DNA of 45,011 bases from Mycobacterium sp. shizuoka-1 (GCF_002723835.1 NZ_BEWG01000033.1:93043-138053), one strand, 5' to 3'; positions 32,398 to 40,830 are shown, numbered from the stretch's first letter. Notes: generated by a model from the sequence alone, not told the origin. Program-made: numbers and translations.

Positions 32398-33444
32398 ATG
32401 CCTAGTCCGATGGCCCCGGTGTGGGACGTGGCGCGCTCCTCGGCGCCGGGTCGACACATCTTGGAGACCGCGGTACACCACGGCCTCAATCCTGAAATCT
32501 GTTTGTCTGGAACAGGACTCACGTCGCAGGGGTTGAGGGACCCGACCAGCGAGATGCATGCGAGTCAGGAACTGACGATGATTCGCAACCTGATCGGCCG
32601 ACTCGGCGATCAACCGGGACTGGGTACGGAAACCGGTGCGCGCTACACCTTCGCCGACATGGGCATTCTGGGTTATGCACTGATTTCGAGTCCAACCGTT
32701 GGGGACGCGATAGACGTCGCCTGCCGGTACGCCGCACTCAGTACCGTCTACCTGAGTCTGGCCGCACCAGAACTCAACAACACCGAAGCGGTCATCGGTC
32801 TTGATAACGCCCAGGTTCCTCCCGATGTGCGGAGGTTTCTGCTCGAACGCGATTTTGCAATGTTCCTGCAGATCTTGCCGCCGCTCATGCGTGGCGTTGA
32901 CGCGCCGATCGCGATGCGACTGGAGGTGGCGGATCTGCAGCTGCCGGCAAGTCTGGTGGAGATCGACAACGTGACGGTCACTGTGGAGAACGCGGTGCGC
33001 AACGCCCTGATTGTCCCCGCTGATCTGGTGAGCCAACCGATGCCCGCGCCAGATCCCCAGACTGCGGCGATCTGTATCCGCCAGTGCGAGGAGTTATTGA
33101 ACCGTCGACGAACCCGTCGTGGCATATCAGCCTGGGTGCGGATGCGGATGATCCAAGATTCGACCCAGATCCCATCCATGGCGACCATCGCGAGGGAACT
33201 CTGCATCACCGATCGCACGTTGCACCGTCACTTGGCGGGAGAGGGAACCAGCTACCGCGCACTCGCAGACGAGGTTCGCGCAGCGCTGGCCGCCGAGCTG
33301 TTGAGTTCGGGACTCACTGTCGAGGAAACTGCACGCCGACTTGGCTATTCGGAGACGGCCGCATTCACTCGAGCCCATATTCGGTGGAATGGGCGCCCAC
33401 CCAGTGAGTCCAAGCGCCGTGGGCGGTCAACGGCTCAAACGTGA
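32398..33444 (+). CDS. AraC-family regulator with arabinose-binding-type N-terminal domain
   Basis: This is a 348-residue regulator. The N-terminal two thirds (about 20-210) match the AraC 'Arabinose_bd' type found in OruR/ORF6-like activators (YTFADMGILGYALISSPTVG). The C-terminal AraC double helix-turn-helix shows SMATIARELCITDRTLHRHL and VEETARRLGYSETAAFTRA. ATG 32398 was preferred; an upstream ATG at 32329 would run through the operator repeats. It is divergent from the P450 and likely controls it and itself. Confidence 0.9.
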   Translation: MPSPMAPVWDVARSSAPGRHILETAVHHGLNPEICLSGTGLTSQGLRDPTSEMHASQELTMIRNLIGRLGDQPGLGTETGARYTFADMGILGYALISSPTVGDAIDVACRYAALSTVYLSLAAPELNNTEAVIGLDNAQVPPDVRRFLLERDFAMFLQILPPLMRGVDAPIAMRLEVADLQLPASLVEIDNVTVTVENAVRNALIVPADLVSQPMPAPDPQTAAICIRQCEELLNRRRTRRGISAWVRMRMIQDSTQIPSMATIARELCITDRTLHRHLAGEGTSYRALADEVRAALAAELLSSGLTVEETARRLGYSETAAFTRAHIRWNGRPPSESKRRGRSTAQT

Positions 33445-33464
33445 TGTGAGGGCAAGCTGCATGC

Positions 33465-36400
33465 TCACGCGCCGACGTCGACTGTCGGGCGGTATCGCGA
33501 CGGTGCCGCAGTCCTTGGTCTAGTGGCGAGACGTTGTGGCCACCAGCTCCGTTCGCGCAGCAAAGTAGCGATGGCGGGTACGGTCAGCGTCCGGACCAGG
33601 AAAGTATCCAACAGCAGTCCGCAGCCAATGATGAGGCCGGTCTCGATCATGATCGCGACCGAGCCGATCATCAAGCCGAACATGCTCGCGGCGAAGATCA
33701 GGCCGGCGGAGGTGATGACCGAGCCTGTGGTGGCGACCGTCCGTAGAACGCCGATACGCAGATTGCTGCCGCTCTCCTCCCGCAGTCGCGATACCAGTAA
33801 CATGTTGTAGTCGGCACCGACTGCCACCAGAATGATGAAGGCTAATAGCGGTACAGGCCAGGCGATTTCATGACCGAGTATCCATTGGAAAACGATGACT
33901 CCGATGCCGAGTGAGGCGAGGTAGTTCAGCACCACGGTGCCAAGGAGATACAGCGGTGCCACGAGCGCGCGCAGTAGCACCACCAGGATGAGTCCAACGA
34001 TGACCAGGGTGGCGATGGCAAGTTGGATGAAGTCGGACGAGAGCAGACGCTGGATATCAGAATTGACCGCGGGGAAGCCGGCGACAGAGATCGTGGCGTT
34101 CGCCAGCGAGGTGTTCGGCCTGGCTCCATCGGCGACTTGGGTCATCTGGCGGGCAAGGTCCATCGCTTCGACGCTGTAGGGATCGTTGCTGGTCTCCACT
34201 GCGAATCGCGCCGTTTTCCCATCGGGTGACAGGAACTGCTTTGCGACGTCGGCGAATTGGCGGTTCGCAAAGGCGTCTGCGGGCAGGTAGAAGCCGGACG
34301 CGGCATCCGAACCCGCGGACGCGCGAGACGAGTTCTGAAGCTGGGTGGCGATTTGGCTCATACCGGATAGCATCTCAATATTGCTGTCCGCCAGCGTCTT
34401 TACCCCATCGGCCAGCGCGCGGGAACCGGAGGCGAGCTGGCTGATGCCGTCTTGTAGCCGGGTGATGTTGGCCGCGAGATCGGCGGGCTTTCCCAGCGCG
34501 CCGAATGCCTTGTTCATGGCATTGACGGCAGTCTGAACGTCGGCGATGGTGCCGGTTACGGTGGCGTTGGTGGCGGGGTCGTAGCGGTCACCCAGCGCGG
34601 CGACCTGGGAGAAGAATCCGTTGTTTCTCAGAGCAACCAGGATCTGGACCTGGTCGCGGATTTGAGCGCATTGGGGAGTTGTGACGCACCAGGGTGACCC
34701 ATTGAGCAGGTCGACGAGCGGGTTCAAGGTGTCGATGGCGCCTTGTGTGCGTTCGGCCAGCGGGCGGATGCCTGGGCCGGCTTGTATTGCGTTGTCGATA
34801 CTGGGGCTGGTCGCTGAGAGTTGGTGCAGAAGTGGGGCAAACCGTTGGAAGTCCTGGCCGGCGGACTGTGCTTGGGTGAGCACTGGGCCTAATGGTTTCA
34901 GTGCGGTCCGTACAGATGTGTCGAGCTGCGCGAGTCCGTTGGCCAGTTGGTTGGCTCCATCGGTGAGCTTGGCGAGGTCATCGCGGCGGGAATTGCCATC
35001 GGCGACGGCACCGGCCATCTTGTCGCCGATTTGCCTGTTCTGCCACGATAATTGCGCTTGGTCAAGGCGGGTGCCTGCCGGACGGGTGACTCCGGATATC
35101 TTGACCACGCCGGGGATCTGGGAGATGCGCGATGCCATTTCGTCGAGGTCGGCCAGCCCTTTCCCGGTGCGCATGTCGACGGGGTTTTCGACCACTAGGA
35201 ACTCGGTGATGACGACGTCTTTGCGAAAGTGTCGGTCGAGGAGCTGGTAGCCCTCATTGCTAGCCGTGGTGGGAGGTTGTCCTTTTCGGTCGTCGTAGCT
35301 GATCTTCATCGTGGCAGCTGCACCGGAAAGAGCCAGGAGGATCATCAAGCTAGCAACGAGCAACGGCCGAGGGTGACGCACGACCGCCACAGCGACGCTG
35401 TTCCAGTACCGGCGGGTGCGGTCGGGCTTGGGTTCACCGATACCGCGTCGGGCCGCCAACGCCAACACTGGCGGCAACAGTGTCACCGTAGCCAGGAAGC
35501 CCACAAGTACGGCAACCGCGCACGCTGGTCCCAATCCGGCGAACACGCTCAGCGTGGCGAAGACCATGGCCAGAAAAGCCAGGGCGACAGTAGCTGCCGA
35601 CGCGAAGATCACTCGTCCGATGCTGGCCGTCGCGTGAATGACAGCGAGATCGGCAGGGGTACCGGCGCGCCGCTGTTCGTGGTACCGGCTGATCAAAAAG
35701 ACTGTGTAATCGGTTCCTGCGCCGAGAAGGATCGCGGTCATGAATGCCACGGTGAACTGCGAAACCGGCATGCCCAGCTGCCCGAATGCGGACAAGACAC
35801 CACGGCCGACGGCCAGACTCAGCCCGATGACTAGCAAGGGCAATAACGCGGTAAACAACGACCGGTAGACCATCAGCAGGATCAACGCGATCAACCCGGC
35901 CGTTGCGATCGAGATGAACAGCAAATCGTGTTCGGCAGAAGCGATTTGGTCACTGAAGGTTGCCGGGGGACCGGTCACGCGGACGGTGATGTCCGACCCG
36001 TCGAAGGCGCGTTGGGCGGTGGCGCGGACTGCCTGCACCGATTCCGCTGCAGTGGGATCACCCAGAGTCCCGGCCACCCCCACCGGTAGGAACCACGCTT
36101 TGCCGTCTGCGCTGACGGCTTGTGCCTTCATCACGGGATCGGCCAGCAAGTCCTGCACCAGCAGCACGTGGGCGTGATCGGCTCGAAGGCGCTCGACGAG
36201 CCTCGAGTATCGATCCCGCGCCTGCTGCGTCAGCCCAGCGGGGCTTTCCATGGCGACGAACAGCATCGTCTTCGACCCTTGCTCGCCGAACGCAGCGCTC
36301 ATGCGGTCAACAGTCTGAAATGACGGCACGTCCCGGGGAATGAGGTCGACCGACTGTCGCCGCACAACGGTTTCGAGCTGTGGGAACAACAGCGCTAGCA

Positions 36401-36560
36401 CCACTGCAATGGCGAGCCACCCACCGATCACGAGCGCCTTGTGGTGAACCGTGAAGGCGGCAAGCCTGGCCAGCCGCGCACTGTATTCCGGCGACGCTGC
36501 GGGGTCGGCAAGACGGACGCGTCGAGAAACGGTCCCGACACCGTGGACATCATCAGCCAC
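33465..36560 (-). CDS. MmpL-family RND transporter
   Basis: This 1031-residue protein has the MmpL layout of 11-12 membrane helices and two extracytoplasmic domains. The second (about 430-770) is long and rich in heptad-like helical sequence (LTDGANQLANGLAQLD and similar). Proton-relay Asp-Tyr pairs are visible in GAGTDYTVFLISRYHEQ and AVGADYNMLLVSRLRE. MmpL proteins export lipids and siderophores to the cell envelope. The GTG at 36560 is preferred over GTG 36566 because GAGGGGG is 7 nt upstream of it. No mmpS gene is present. An operator with an inverted repeat overlaps the predicted -10 box. Confidence 0.93.
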   Translation of the reverse strand: MADDVHGVGTVSRRVRLADPAASPEYSARLARLAAFTVHHKALVIGGWLAIAVVLALLFPQLETVVRRQSVDLIPRDVPSFQTVDRMSAAFGEQGSKTMLFVAMESPAGLTQQARDRYSRLVERLRADHAHVLLVQDLLADPVMKAQAVSADGKAWFLPVGVAGTLGDPTAAESVQAVRATAQRAFDGSDITVRVTGPPATFSDQIASAEHDLLFISIATAGLIALILLMVYRSLFTALLPLLVIGLSLAVGRGVLSAFGQLGMPVSQFTVAFMTAILLGAGTDYTVFLISRYHEQRRAGTPADLAVIHATASIGRVIFASAATVALAFLAMVFATLSVFAGLGPACAVAVLVGFLATVTLLPPVLALAARRGIGEPKPDRTRRYWNSVAVAVVRHPRPLLVASLMILLALSGAAATMKISYDDRKGQPPTTASNEGYQLLDRHFRKDVVITEFLVVENPVDMRTGKGLADLDEMASRISQIPGVVKISGVTRPAGTRLDQAQLSWQNRQIGDKMAGAVADGNSRRDDLAKLTDGANQLANGLAQLDTSVRTALKPLGPVLTQAQSAGQDFQRFAPLLHQLSATSPSIDNAIQAGPGIRPLAERTQGAIDTLNPLVDLLNGSPWCVTTPQCAQIRDQVQILVALRNNGFFSQVAALGDRYDPATNATVTGTIADVQTAVNAMNKAFGALGKPADLAANITRLQDGISQLASGSRALADGVKTLADSNIEMLSGMSQIATQLQNSSRASAGSDAASGFYLPADAFANRQFADVAKQFLSPDGKTARFAVETSNDPYSVEAMDLARQMTQVADGARPNTSLANATISVAGFPAVNSDIQRLLSSDFIQLAIATLVIVGLILVVLLRALVAPLYLLGTVVLNYLASLGIGVIVFQWILGHEIAWPVPLLAFIILVAVGADYNMLLVSRLREESGSNLRIGVLRTVATTGSVITSAGLIFAASMFGLMIGSVAIMIETGLIIGCGLLLDTFLVRTLTVPAIATLLRERSWWPQRLATRPRTAAPSRYRPTVDVGA

Positions 36561-36584
36561 CGTCACGCCCCCTCAAGAGTGGAA

Positions 36585-36615
36585 CTATCGGTATAGCACC
36601 GATACTAACGGTTTC
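36585..36615. promoter_or_regulatory. mmpL promoter-operator
   Basis: Inverted repeat TATCGGT (36586-36592) / ACCGATA (36598-36604) lies 25-45 bp upstream of the mmpL start. On the minus strand a -10-like TAGTAT lies inside it. The adjoining CGATACTAACGGTTTC recurs with two changes upstream of the orphan mceA, and GC-CCGATACTA-C is shared with the DUF6188 upstream region. Confidence 0.5.
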
Positions 36616-36681
36616 CTATTTGCCCGCGCGACCCCCGGGCAAACGGCGGCTATCTCGGCAACCCGGCTCCGAATCATCGAA

Positions 36682-37104
36682 TCAATTTGCAGCACCGTCA
36701 GTTTCGTCATCGACCAGGTCATGGCGAACGACGCGCACACGTCCATGCGGGAGGCAAGCCATGTAGCCATGCCGTTTGCCGTACAGCTCCCACGCCGTCT
36801 CGTGGCTGTCGGGATCGACATCGATGCAATGCCCGCGGGAGAAGCCCAAATGCAGCGCCCCCTCGTCATCGCACCAGGCCCGTGTGCACACTGCGCCGGC
36901 CAAATCGAGTAGTGGACGCTCCTGAGCCGACACCCGGGCGGGATCGATAAGCACTTCTTCGGACGGATGCGACCCGATCGCCGGCAAGGTCAGCCTCATG
37001 GGCCGCGCGATGACGAGTTCGTTGTAGTCGTCGAGACTCAGAACCAGGCCTTCTCGCAACGAAACTCGCTGGACGGTGCGCTGTTCGATCCACTGCGTAT
37101 GCAT
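36682..37104 (-). CDS. DUF6188-like protein
   Basis: This 140-residue soluble protein has the DUF6188-like pattern: RTVQRVSLREGLVLSLDDYN at the start, a middle IDPARV, CDDEGALHLGF, and a C-terminal WELYG...GYMACLPHGRVRVV. No function is known for the family. ATG 37104 has AGGAG 7 nt upstream. The gene lies upstream of mmpL on the same strand with 121 bp between, and each has its own operator-like site. They are probably co-regulated rather than one operon. Confidence 0.7.
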   Translation of the reverse strand: MHTQWIEQRTVQRVSLREGLVLSLDDYNELVIARPMRLTLPAIGSHPSEEVLIDPARVSAQERPLLDLAGAVCTRAWCDDEGALHLGFSRGHCIDVDPDSHETAWELYGKRHGYMACLPHGRVRVVRHDLVDDETDGAAN

Positions 37105-37151
37105 GTCGGTCTCCTGTTCAACACTCCGATGTGTTGTATTTATGGTACTGC

Positions 37152-37174
37152 TAGTATCGGAGCGATACCAGAAG
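37152..37174. promoter_or_regulatory. DUF6188 gene operator
   Basis: GTATCG-GAG-CGATAC (37154-37168) is an inverted repeat 50-64 bp upstream of the DUF6188 start. The surrounding 23 bp (TAGTATCGGAGCGATACC...) match the minus strand of the mmpL operator at about 19 of 23 positions. A separate short hairpin (37119-37136, CAACAC/GTGTTG) lies between it and the gene. Confidence 0.5.
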
Positions 37175-37282
37175 GTCCTATTTTGCAGCTCGTGGGTGCG
37201 GCGGTGGTGCTGTGCATTTTGCTGCGACGGGCACGGCGGGCAACTTCGAGCAAACGAGTCGTTGGGGACCATTCGTCAAGGG

Positions 37283-37453
37283 GTGCGTTCCTTGTCGGAT
37301 CCCGCAGCGACCGCGCTATTGGCGTTCGGCATTCTCGTGACCTGGCCGACCGTCGCTTACATCAGCACGCGCCCCTGGGCGTCGCGTGTCCTGGTGACTG
37401 CATGCCACGACCCGGCCGAGCTTGAACGTGCCCGGGACAAGCTCTCCCTCTAG
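37283..37453 (+). CDS. Possible small membrane protein
   Basis: GTG 37283 could open a 56-residue protein with one hydrophobic segment (ALLAFGILVTWPTVAYIS) and a charged tail (DPAELERARDKLSL). The frame is open from 37076 but the earlier part is cysteine-rich and unconvincing. No good ribosome site precedes the start. It ends 6 bp before the convergent hydrolase. Otherwise 37105-37459 holds only the DUF6188 promoter. Confidence 0.3.
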   Translation: MRSLSDPAATALLAFGILVTWPTVAYISTRPWASRVLVTACHDPAELERARDKLSL

Positions 37454-37459
37454 CTCGAT

Positions 37460-38374
37460 TTAGACAACCTCGTCGAGGAAATCGATGACGGCTTCGGAGA
37501 ACGCGTCGTTGTCGTCTCCAGCGATCATGTGACCAGCGTCGGTCACGTCCACCGTGCGCGCGTGCGGCACGAGGTCGACGAAGTCGTTCACTGTCTCCTC
37601 CGACACCACGTCCGACAACAGCCCCCGCACAAGAAGCGTAGGAGCAGATACCTGCCGTGCGCCGTCGATCAACACCATGCTCATCCGGTCGAACTCCGCT
37701 GCGCCCTCATCTGGATTACCTTGCAGGAAGCCAAAATTCGACGCCACAAAGGCCGGATCCCACCGCCATACCCAACGGTCGTCGGCGCGCTGCTGCAAGA
37801 CCTTCCGTAGTCCGTCGAGGCTGCTTGGCTTCGATCTGTGTGGGTTGTACGCGGCGATAACCTCGGCGGCAGACTCAAGATCGGCGAAACCGTCGGGGTG
37901 CGCCGCCATGAATGCGACGACGCGCCGTGCGCCCTGCATCTCCATGCGTGGAGTGATGTCCACCAGCACCACGGCGTCCCACAGGTCAGGTGATGCGAGT
38001 AGGTGAGTGCCCAGGATCGTCAGACCGCCGAGGGAAGCTCCAATGGCCACAACAGGGTGCCCACCTGCCGCGTGCGAACGCACCGCGAGCAGGTCGCCGC
38101 CGAGTCGATCAAGGTCATAGCGGCCATCCGGGTCCCAGTCACTATCCCCGTGTCCGCGCGCATCGTAGGCCGCCGCGAGGTAGCCGCGTGCGTGTAAGCG
38201 CTGCGCTGTCGCATCCCACGCATGACGGCTTTGGCCTCCTCCGTGTAGCAGCAATACGGCTGCCCGCGGCTTCGCGCACGGATACAGGTCGACCGCCAAG
38301 GAGACTCCGTCGGTGGTGGGCACTCGCTGGAGGACAGGTCTTACCCTGCGCCGCCTGCCGAGCCCGGGGGACAT
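37460..38374 (-). CDS. Alpha/beta hydrolase
   Basis: This is a 304-residue alpha/beta hydrolase. The oxyanion-hole region is LLLHGGGQSRHAWD, the nucleophile Ser sits in GASLGG, and the catalytic His is in DAGHMIAGDDN near the C-terminus. ARGHGDSDW follows the second strand. Substrate is unknown; esterases, epoxide hydrolases and C-C bond hydrolases share the fold. ATG 38374 shares 1 bp with the thioesterase stop (TGATG), so the two are co-translated and may act in one acyl-degradation step. Confidence 0.9.
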   Translation of the reverse strand: MSPGLGRRRRVRPVLQRVPTTDGVSLAVDLYPCAKPRAAVLLLHGGGQSRHAWDATAQRLHARGYLAAAYDARGHGDSDWDPDGRYDLDRLGGDLLAVRSHAAGGHPVVAIGASLGGLTILGTHLLASPDLWDAVVLVDITPRMEMQGARRVVAFMAAHPDGFADLESAAEVIAAYNPHRSKPSSLDGLRKVLQQRADDRWVWRWDPAFVASNFGFLQGNPDEGAAEFDRMSMVLIDGARQVSAPTLLVRGLLSDVVSEETVNDFVDLVPHARTVDVTDAGHMIAGDDNDAFSEAVIDFLDEVV

Positions 38375-38817
38375 CACGAGGCCGCCTTCTGGCCCACAAC
38401 AGTCACAGTGCCCTGGGCAGCGCACACAGCCCGCCCGTCGTTGGTAATATCGATTCTCGCGACACCGCTGCTCTTCCCGAGCGAGATGATCTCGGCTACC
38501 GCGACGCACGTGCCGCTGGACACCGGTCGGAGTAGGTTCAGCTTGAATTCGGTGGTCGCAACCCAGGATCCGGCAGGAATGACGGGATAGAACACGACGC
38601 CGAGACAGTGGTCAACGAGCGCCGACAGACAGCCACCGTGCAACGAGCCGAAGGGCGTCTTTAAGTCGTCCCGGGCGTCCATCTCGACGACGAGGCGTCC
38701 CGCTAAGAAATCGGTATGACGAAATCCTAAGTAGCCAGCCAGGCCGCCGGCCGTCAACGCCGCCCCTTTTAACTGGTTGGCGACCTGCGCGTCGAATGCG
38801 GCGAAGTTCGCGGACAT
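38374..38817 (-). CDS. PaaI-type hotdog thioesterase (second)
   Basis: This is a 147-residue hotdog-fold protein with the motif KTPFGSLHGGCLSALVDHCLG (HGG then Asp) and WVATTEFKLNLLRPV. ATG 38817 has AGGAGAGG at good spacing; a GTG two codons upstream overlaps that site. It heads an operon with the alpha/beta hydrolase and is divergent in position from nothing: the TetR gene lies upstream on the same strand. It probably hydrolyses an acyl-CoA thioester. Confidence 0.88.
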   Translation of the reverse strand: MSANFAAFDAQVANQLKGAALTAGGLAGYLGFRHTDFLAGRLVVEMDARDDLKTPFGSLHGGCLSALVDHCLGVVFYPVIPAGSWVATTEFKLNLLRPVSSGTCVAVAEIISLGKSSGVARIDITNDGRAVCAAQGTVTVVGQKAAS

Positions 38818-38875
38818 GTTCACCTCTCCTCGGTGTGGGGGCTGGTGTTTGAGACACTACGCCTGACTTGTTACA

Positions 38876-39526
38876 TCACGTTGCGTCTTGGCCAGAGACG
38901 ATTGCGGGTAGAAGAAGACGTTGCAGATAGGTGCGCAGTCCGTCTCTGCTTCGATCCCTTGGGCCACGAACGGTGAGCAGACTCAGCACGGTGCGAAGTA
39001 TCCATTCCGCGGCGTCATCAACGGAGACCCCGGGCGCCAACTGGTTCCAGTGCGTCGCGAAGAGAGGCCGAAGAAACTCGGTGACGAGTTCGAAAAGCAT
39101 GGTCGATGTTCCCTCGGCAAGGCCCACACCCGCGAGTTCACGATCGCTGCCGAATAGGACGCCGATGATGGGCCTTCGGCGGGCCGCAATCACAGTGTGA
39201 TCGATGAAATCAACGATCGCAGAACCTAAGTCACTATGGCCGGACAACCGCGGTTCCATCCGGCGTAGGTATTCTTCGGTGGCGCGAATGATGACCCCAG
39301 AGATCACGGCCTCGCGACTCGCGAAGTACCGGTAAACCGTCGCCCGTGACACACCGGCATTTCTGGCGATGTCCTCCATAGTGGTGCCTGCGAGACCCTG
39401 CACCTCAAGGCAGCGCTCAGCGGCGTCGAGCAATCGGTCGCGCCCTGATCTCCCATCCGCCGCAGCGGACGCGCCCCAGCGCAATGACTTTGTCGCCACG
39501 TGATCAGTATGCACACGACTCAGCAC
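38876..39526 (-). CDS. TetR-family transcriptional regulator (second)
   Basis: This 216-residue regulator has a clear TetR helix-turn-helix (LAGTTMEDIARNAGVSRATVYRYFAS) and a helical ligand domain. The start is taken as GTG 39526; a GTG a few codons in is possible. The gene lies 58 bp upstream of the thioesterase-hydrolase pair on the same strand and is a natural candidate to regulate it. Confidence 0.87.
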   Translation of the reverse strand: MLSRVHTDHVATKSLRWGASAAADGRSGRDRLLDAAERCLEVQGLAGTTMEDIARNAGVSRATVYRYFASREAVISGVIIRATEEYLRRMEPRLSGHSDLGSAIVDFIDHTVIAARRRPIIGVLFGSDRELAGVGLAEGTSTMLFELVTEFLRPLFATHWNQLAPGVSVDDAAEWILRTVLSLLTVRGPRDRSRDGLRTYLQRLLLPAIVSGQDAT

Positions 39527-39581
39527 TACGCGATCAACTATGCAACAGAGTTTCTAATCTGTCTCAGATAAAGGCACTCCT

Positions 39582-39600
39582 GGGCCCCTGAGAGGGGCCC
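39582..39600. terminator. GGGCCCC/GGGGCCC hairpin upstream of tetR
   Basis: A 7-bp perfect GC stem with a TGAGA loop lies in the 292-bp gap 39527-39818, between the hypothetical gene and the TetR gene on the minus strand. It may end the transcript of the hypothetical gene. Short ORFs in this gap on both strands show no coding character I trust. Confidence 0.35.
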
Positions 39601-39818
39601 CGCCTGACCACGAGCGTGGTTGTTCGCGGCACCGTTCTCTGCTGGGACCACTTTGGGGCCAAACGGCTTGCGCGATGCCGAACGGCGTGCGCGTCCGTCA
39701 ATGTCACGAGCTGCCCTGAAACCATTACAACTGCTGCTGAACTGCGAAAACGTGCCACCGCCGCTTCCCGGGGGTCGCGTGGTCCTACGTAACACGGGCC
39801 GCTTAGATGCGACCTCGC

Positions 39819-40193
39819 CTAGCCGTCGGTGTCGGTAACCTGTTCAGCGGAAACAACTTTCAGCAGTTTGTCGCGGGCGGCGCAAAGCCCATCTAATGCT
39901 GAATTGAAGTCAAGCGCGGCATCGGCCAGCGAGGCGCGGCCGGCTGGATGACCGTGTGCCGCCAGCACCCGTGCTGCATATCGGAGATCGGTCGTGTAAT
40001 GAATGAGGTCCACGATGTAGCGGGTGGTCGCGGTCGGCGCCGCGCCTTGAGGGCGCTGGAGGTTGCTGGACATCAGGCTTGTCCAGTCTGCGATTGCGCG
40101 GCGGTCGAAACTGTACAGCCCCTCGAGCATCCAACGTCGCCACCGGGCTGGACGGCCGCTACGAGCACCGGAAGGAAGCGGTGAGGAAGCCAT
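39819..40193 (-). CDS. Hypothetical protein
   Basis: This is a 124-residue protein of unknown family. The N-terminus is basic (SGARSGRPARWRRW), the rest is helical and looks like a real protein (IVDLIHYTTDLRYAARVLAA, LADAALDFNSALDGLCAARD). ATG 40193 has GAAGGAAG about 12 nt upstream and a poor ribosome site. It is the last gene before attR. The 317 bp to the arm sites (40194-40510) contain no gene I can support. Confidence 0.45.
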   Translation of the reverse strand: MASSPLPSGARSGRPARWRRWMLEGLYSFDRRAIADWTSLMSSNLQRPQGAAPTATTRYIVDLIHYTTDLRYAARVLAAHGHPAGRASLADAALDFNSALDGLCAARDKLLKVVSAEQVTDTDG

Positions 40194-40510
40194 CAATCGA
40201 GCCTAAGAGCTCACCCAGCGTTTTTCTGGGCCCATAAGCAGCGGTCTGAAGCGGCAATCGCCCCGTAAGCCGACCTTTGCCCACCGACGCCGAGACGCCT
40301 GTTGTCACGAGACCCCGGCGGCGGTCGCGACGCGCAGCTGGTCGGCTGCCACCCTCCATTTCCGAAGTGTCTGGCCCGCTGATCGGCCGAGTAAAGAGCG
40401 CCTTCGGCGCGACTTCGTCGTGGCTTCGCCACCCTTGACACAACCGATCGCAGCGACAGGACGGCCGCATGGGGAGCGGCCCGTTAGTGGCACCGCTTTT
40501 ACGAGGCGAG

Positions 40511-40545
40511 TGACGACAGTTTTGACGACAACGCTGACGACAGTT
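40511..40545 (+). promoter_or_regulatory. Candidate integrase arm-type sites, right end
   Basis: TGACGACAGTT occurs at 40511-40521 and 40535-40545, with the variant TGACGACAACG at 40523-40533. The three copies have a 12-bp period and lie 70 bp inside attR. They match the word, orientation and period of the left-end sites at 17263-17285. Confidence 0.6.
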
Positions 40546-40615
40546 GCTGCCTCAACGACGTCCCCTACACGACAACTTGCGACCTATCGTGCCTGGTCAC
40601 GGACTCTGCCCGCTC

Positions 40616-40658
40616 CTGGCAGTGTGGGGGTCAGGGGTTCGAGTCCCCTTAGCTCCAC
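40616..40658 (+). repeat. attR, 43-bp remnant of tRNA-Ala
   Basis: This is the 3' half of tRNA-Ala from the anticodon loop to the discriminator base and first C, matching attL at 42 of 43 positions. It lacks the encoded CCA (reads CACTT). It marks the right end of the element and is not a functional tRNA. Confidence 0.92.
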
Positions 40659-40666
40659 TTGTAGGA

Positions 40667-40696
40667 AACCCGAAGTCAGATGACTTCGGGTTTTTT
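40667..40696 (+). terminator. Rho-independent terminator, originally of tRNA-Ala
   Basis: AACCCGAAGTC and GACTTCGGGTT form an 11-bp perfect stem with an AGAT loop, followed by TTTT. Before integration this lay directly behind the tRNA gene. The element has moved it 23.5 kb away. Confidence 0.88.
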
Positions 40697-40830
40697 GCTG
40701 GGTGGGTGTAGTAGCGGGAGAGATCGCCGAGTGGCTCGGCACGCCCTACGCGCACCCCGCTACGGCACGGCGCGTAGATTTCTTGACAGTCAAACCCAGG
40801 AGCCCAGCGCAGCCTTCAACGAAAGCGATC

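Larger units (their letters stand above)
17180..40658. mobile_element. Integrated actinomycete integrative and conjugative element (AICE, pSAM2-like), about 23.5 kb
   Basis: The element is bounded by a 43-bp direct repeat with one mismatch, of which the left copy is the 3' end of tRNA-Ala. It contains a tyrosine integrase, excisionase, RepSA-type initiator, FtsK/TraB-type translocase, SCO3933-like protein, XRE regulator, Nudix and HD-domain proteins. That set is the diagnostic AICE module. Candidate integrase arm sites lie just inside both ends. Cargo is an ABC-3C system (17.6-20.0 kb) and a lipid-related block (27.3-40.2 kb). The cargo near the left end is visibly less GC-rich than the flanks. 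The core genes are intact, so excision and transfer may be possible, though untested. Confidence 0.9.

Noticed and set aside
39538..39838. Overlapping ORFs on both strands between tetR and the hypothetical gene
   Set aside because: No recognisable protein features, no ribosome sites, and the frames overlap a GC-rich hairpin.
40159..40470. Minus-strand ORF of 103 codons near attR
   Set aside because: It overlaps the end of the better-supported hypothetical gene at 39819-40193 and its translation is rich in Arg/Gly/Pro as expected for a shadow frame.
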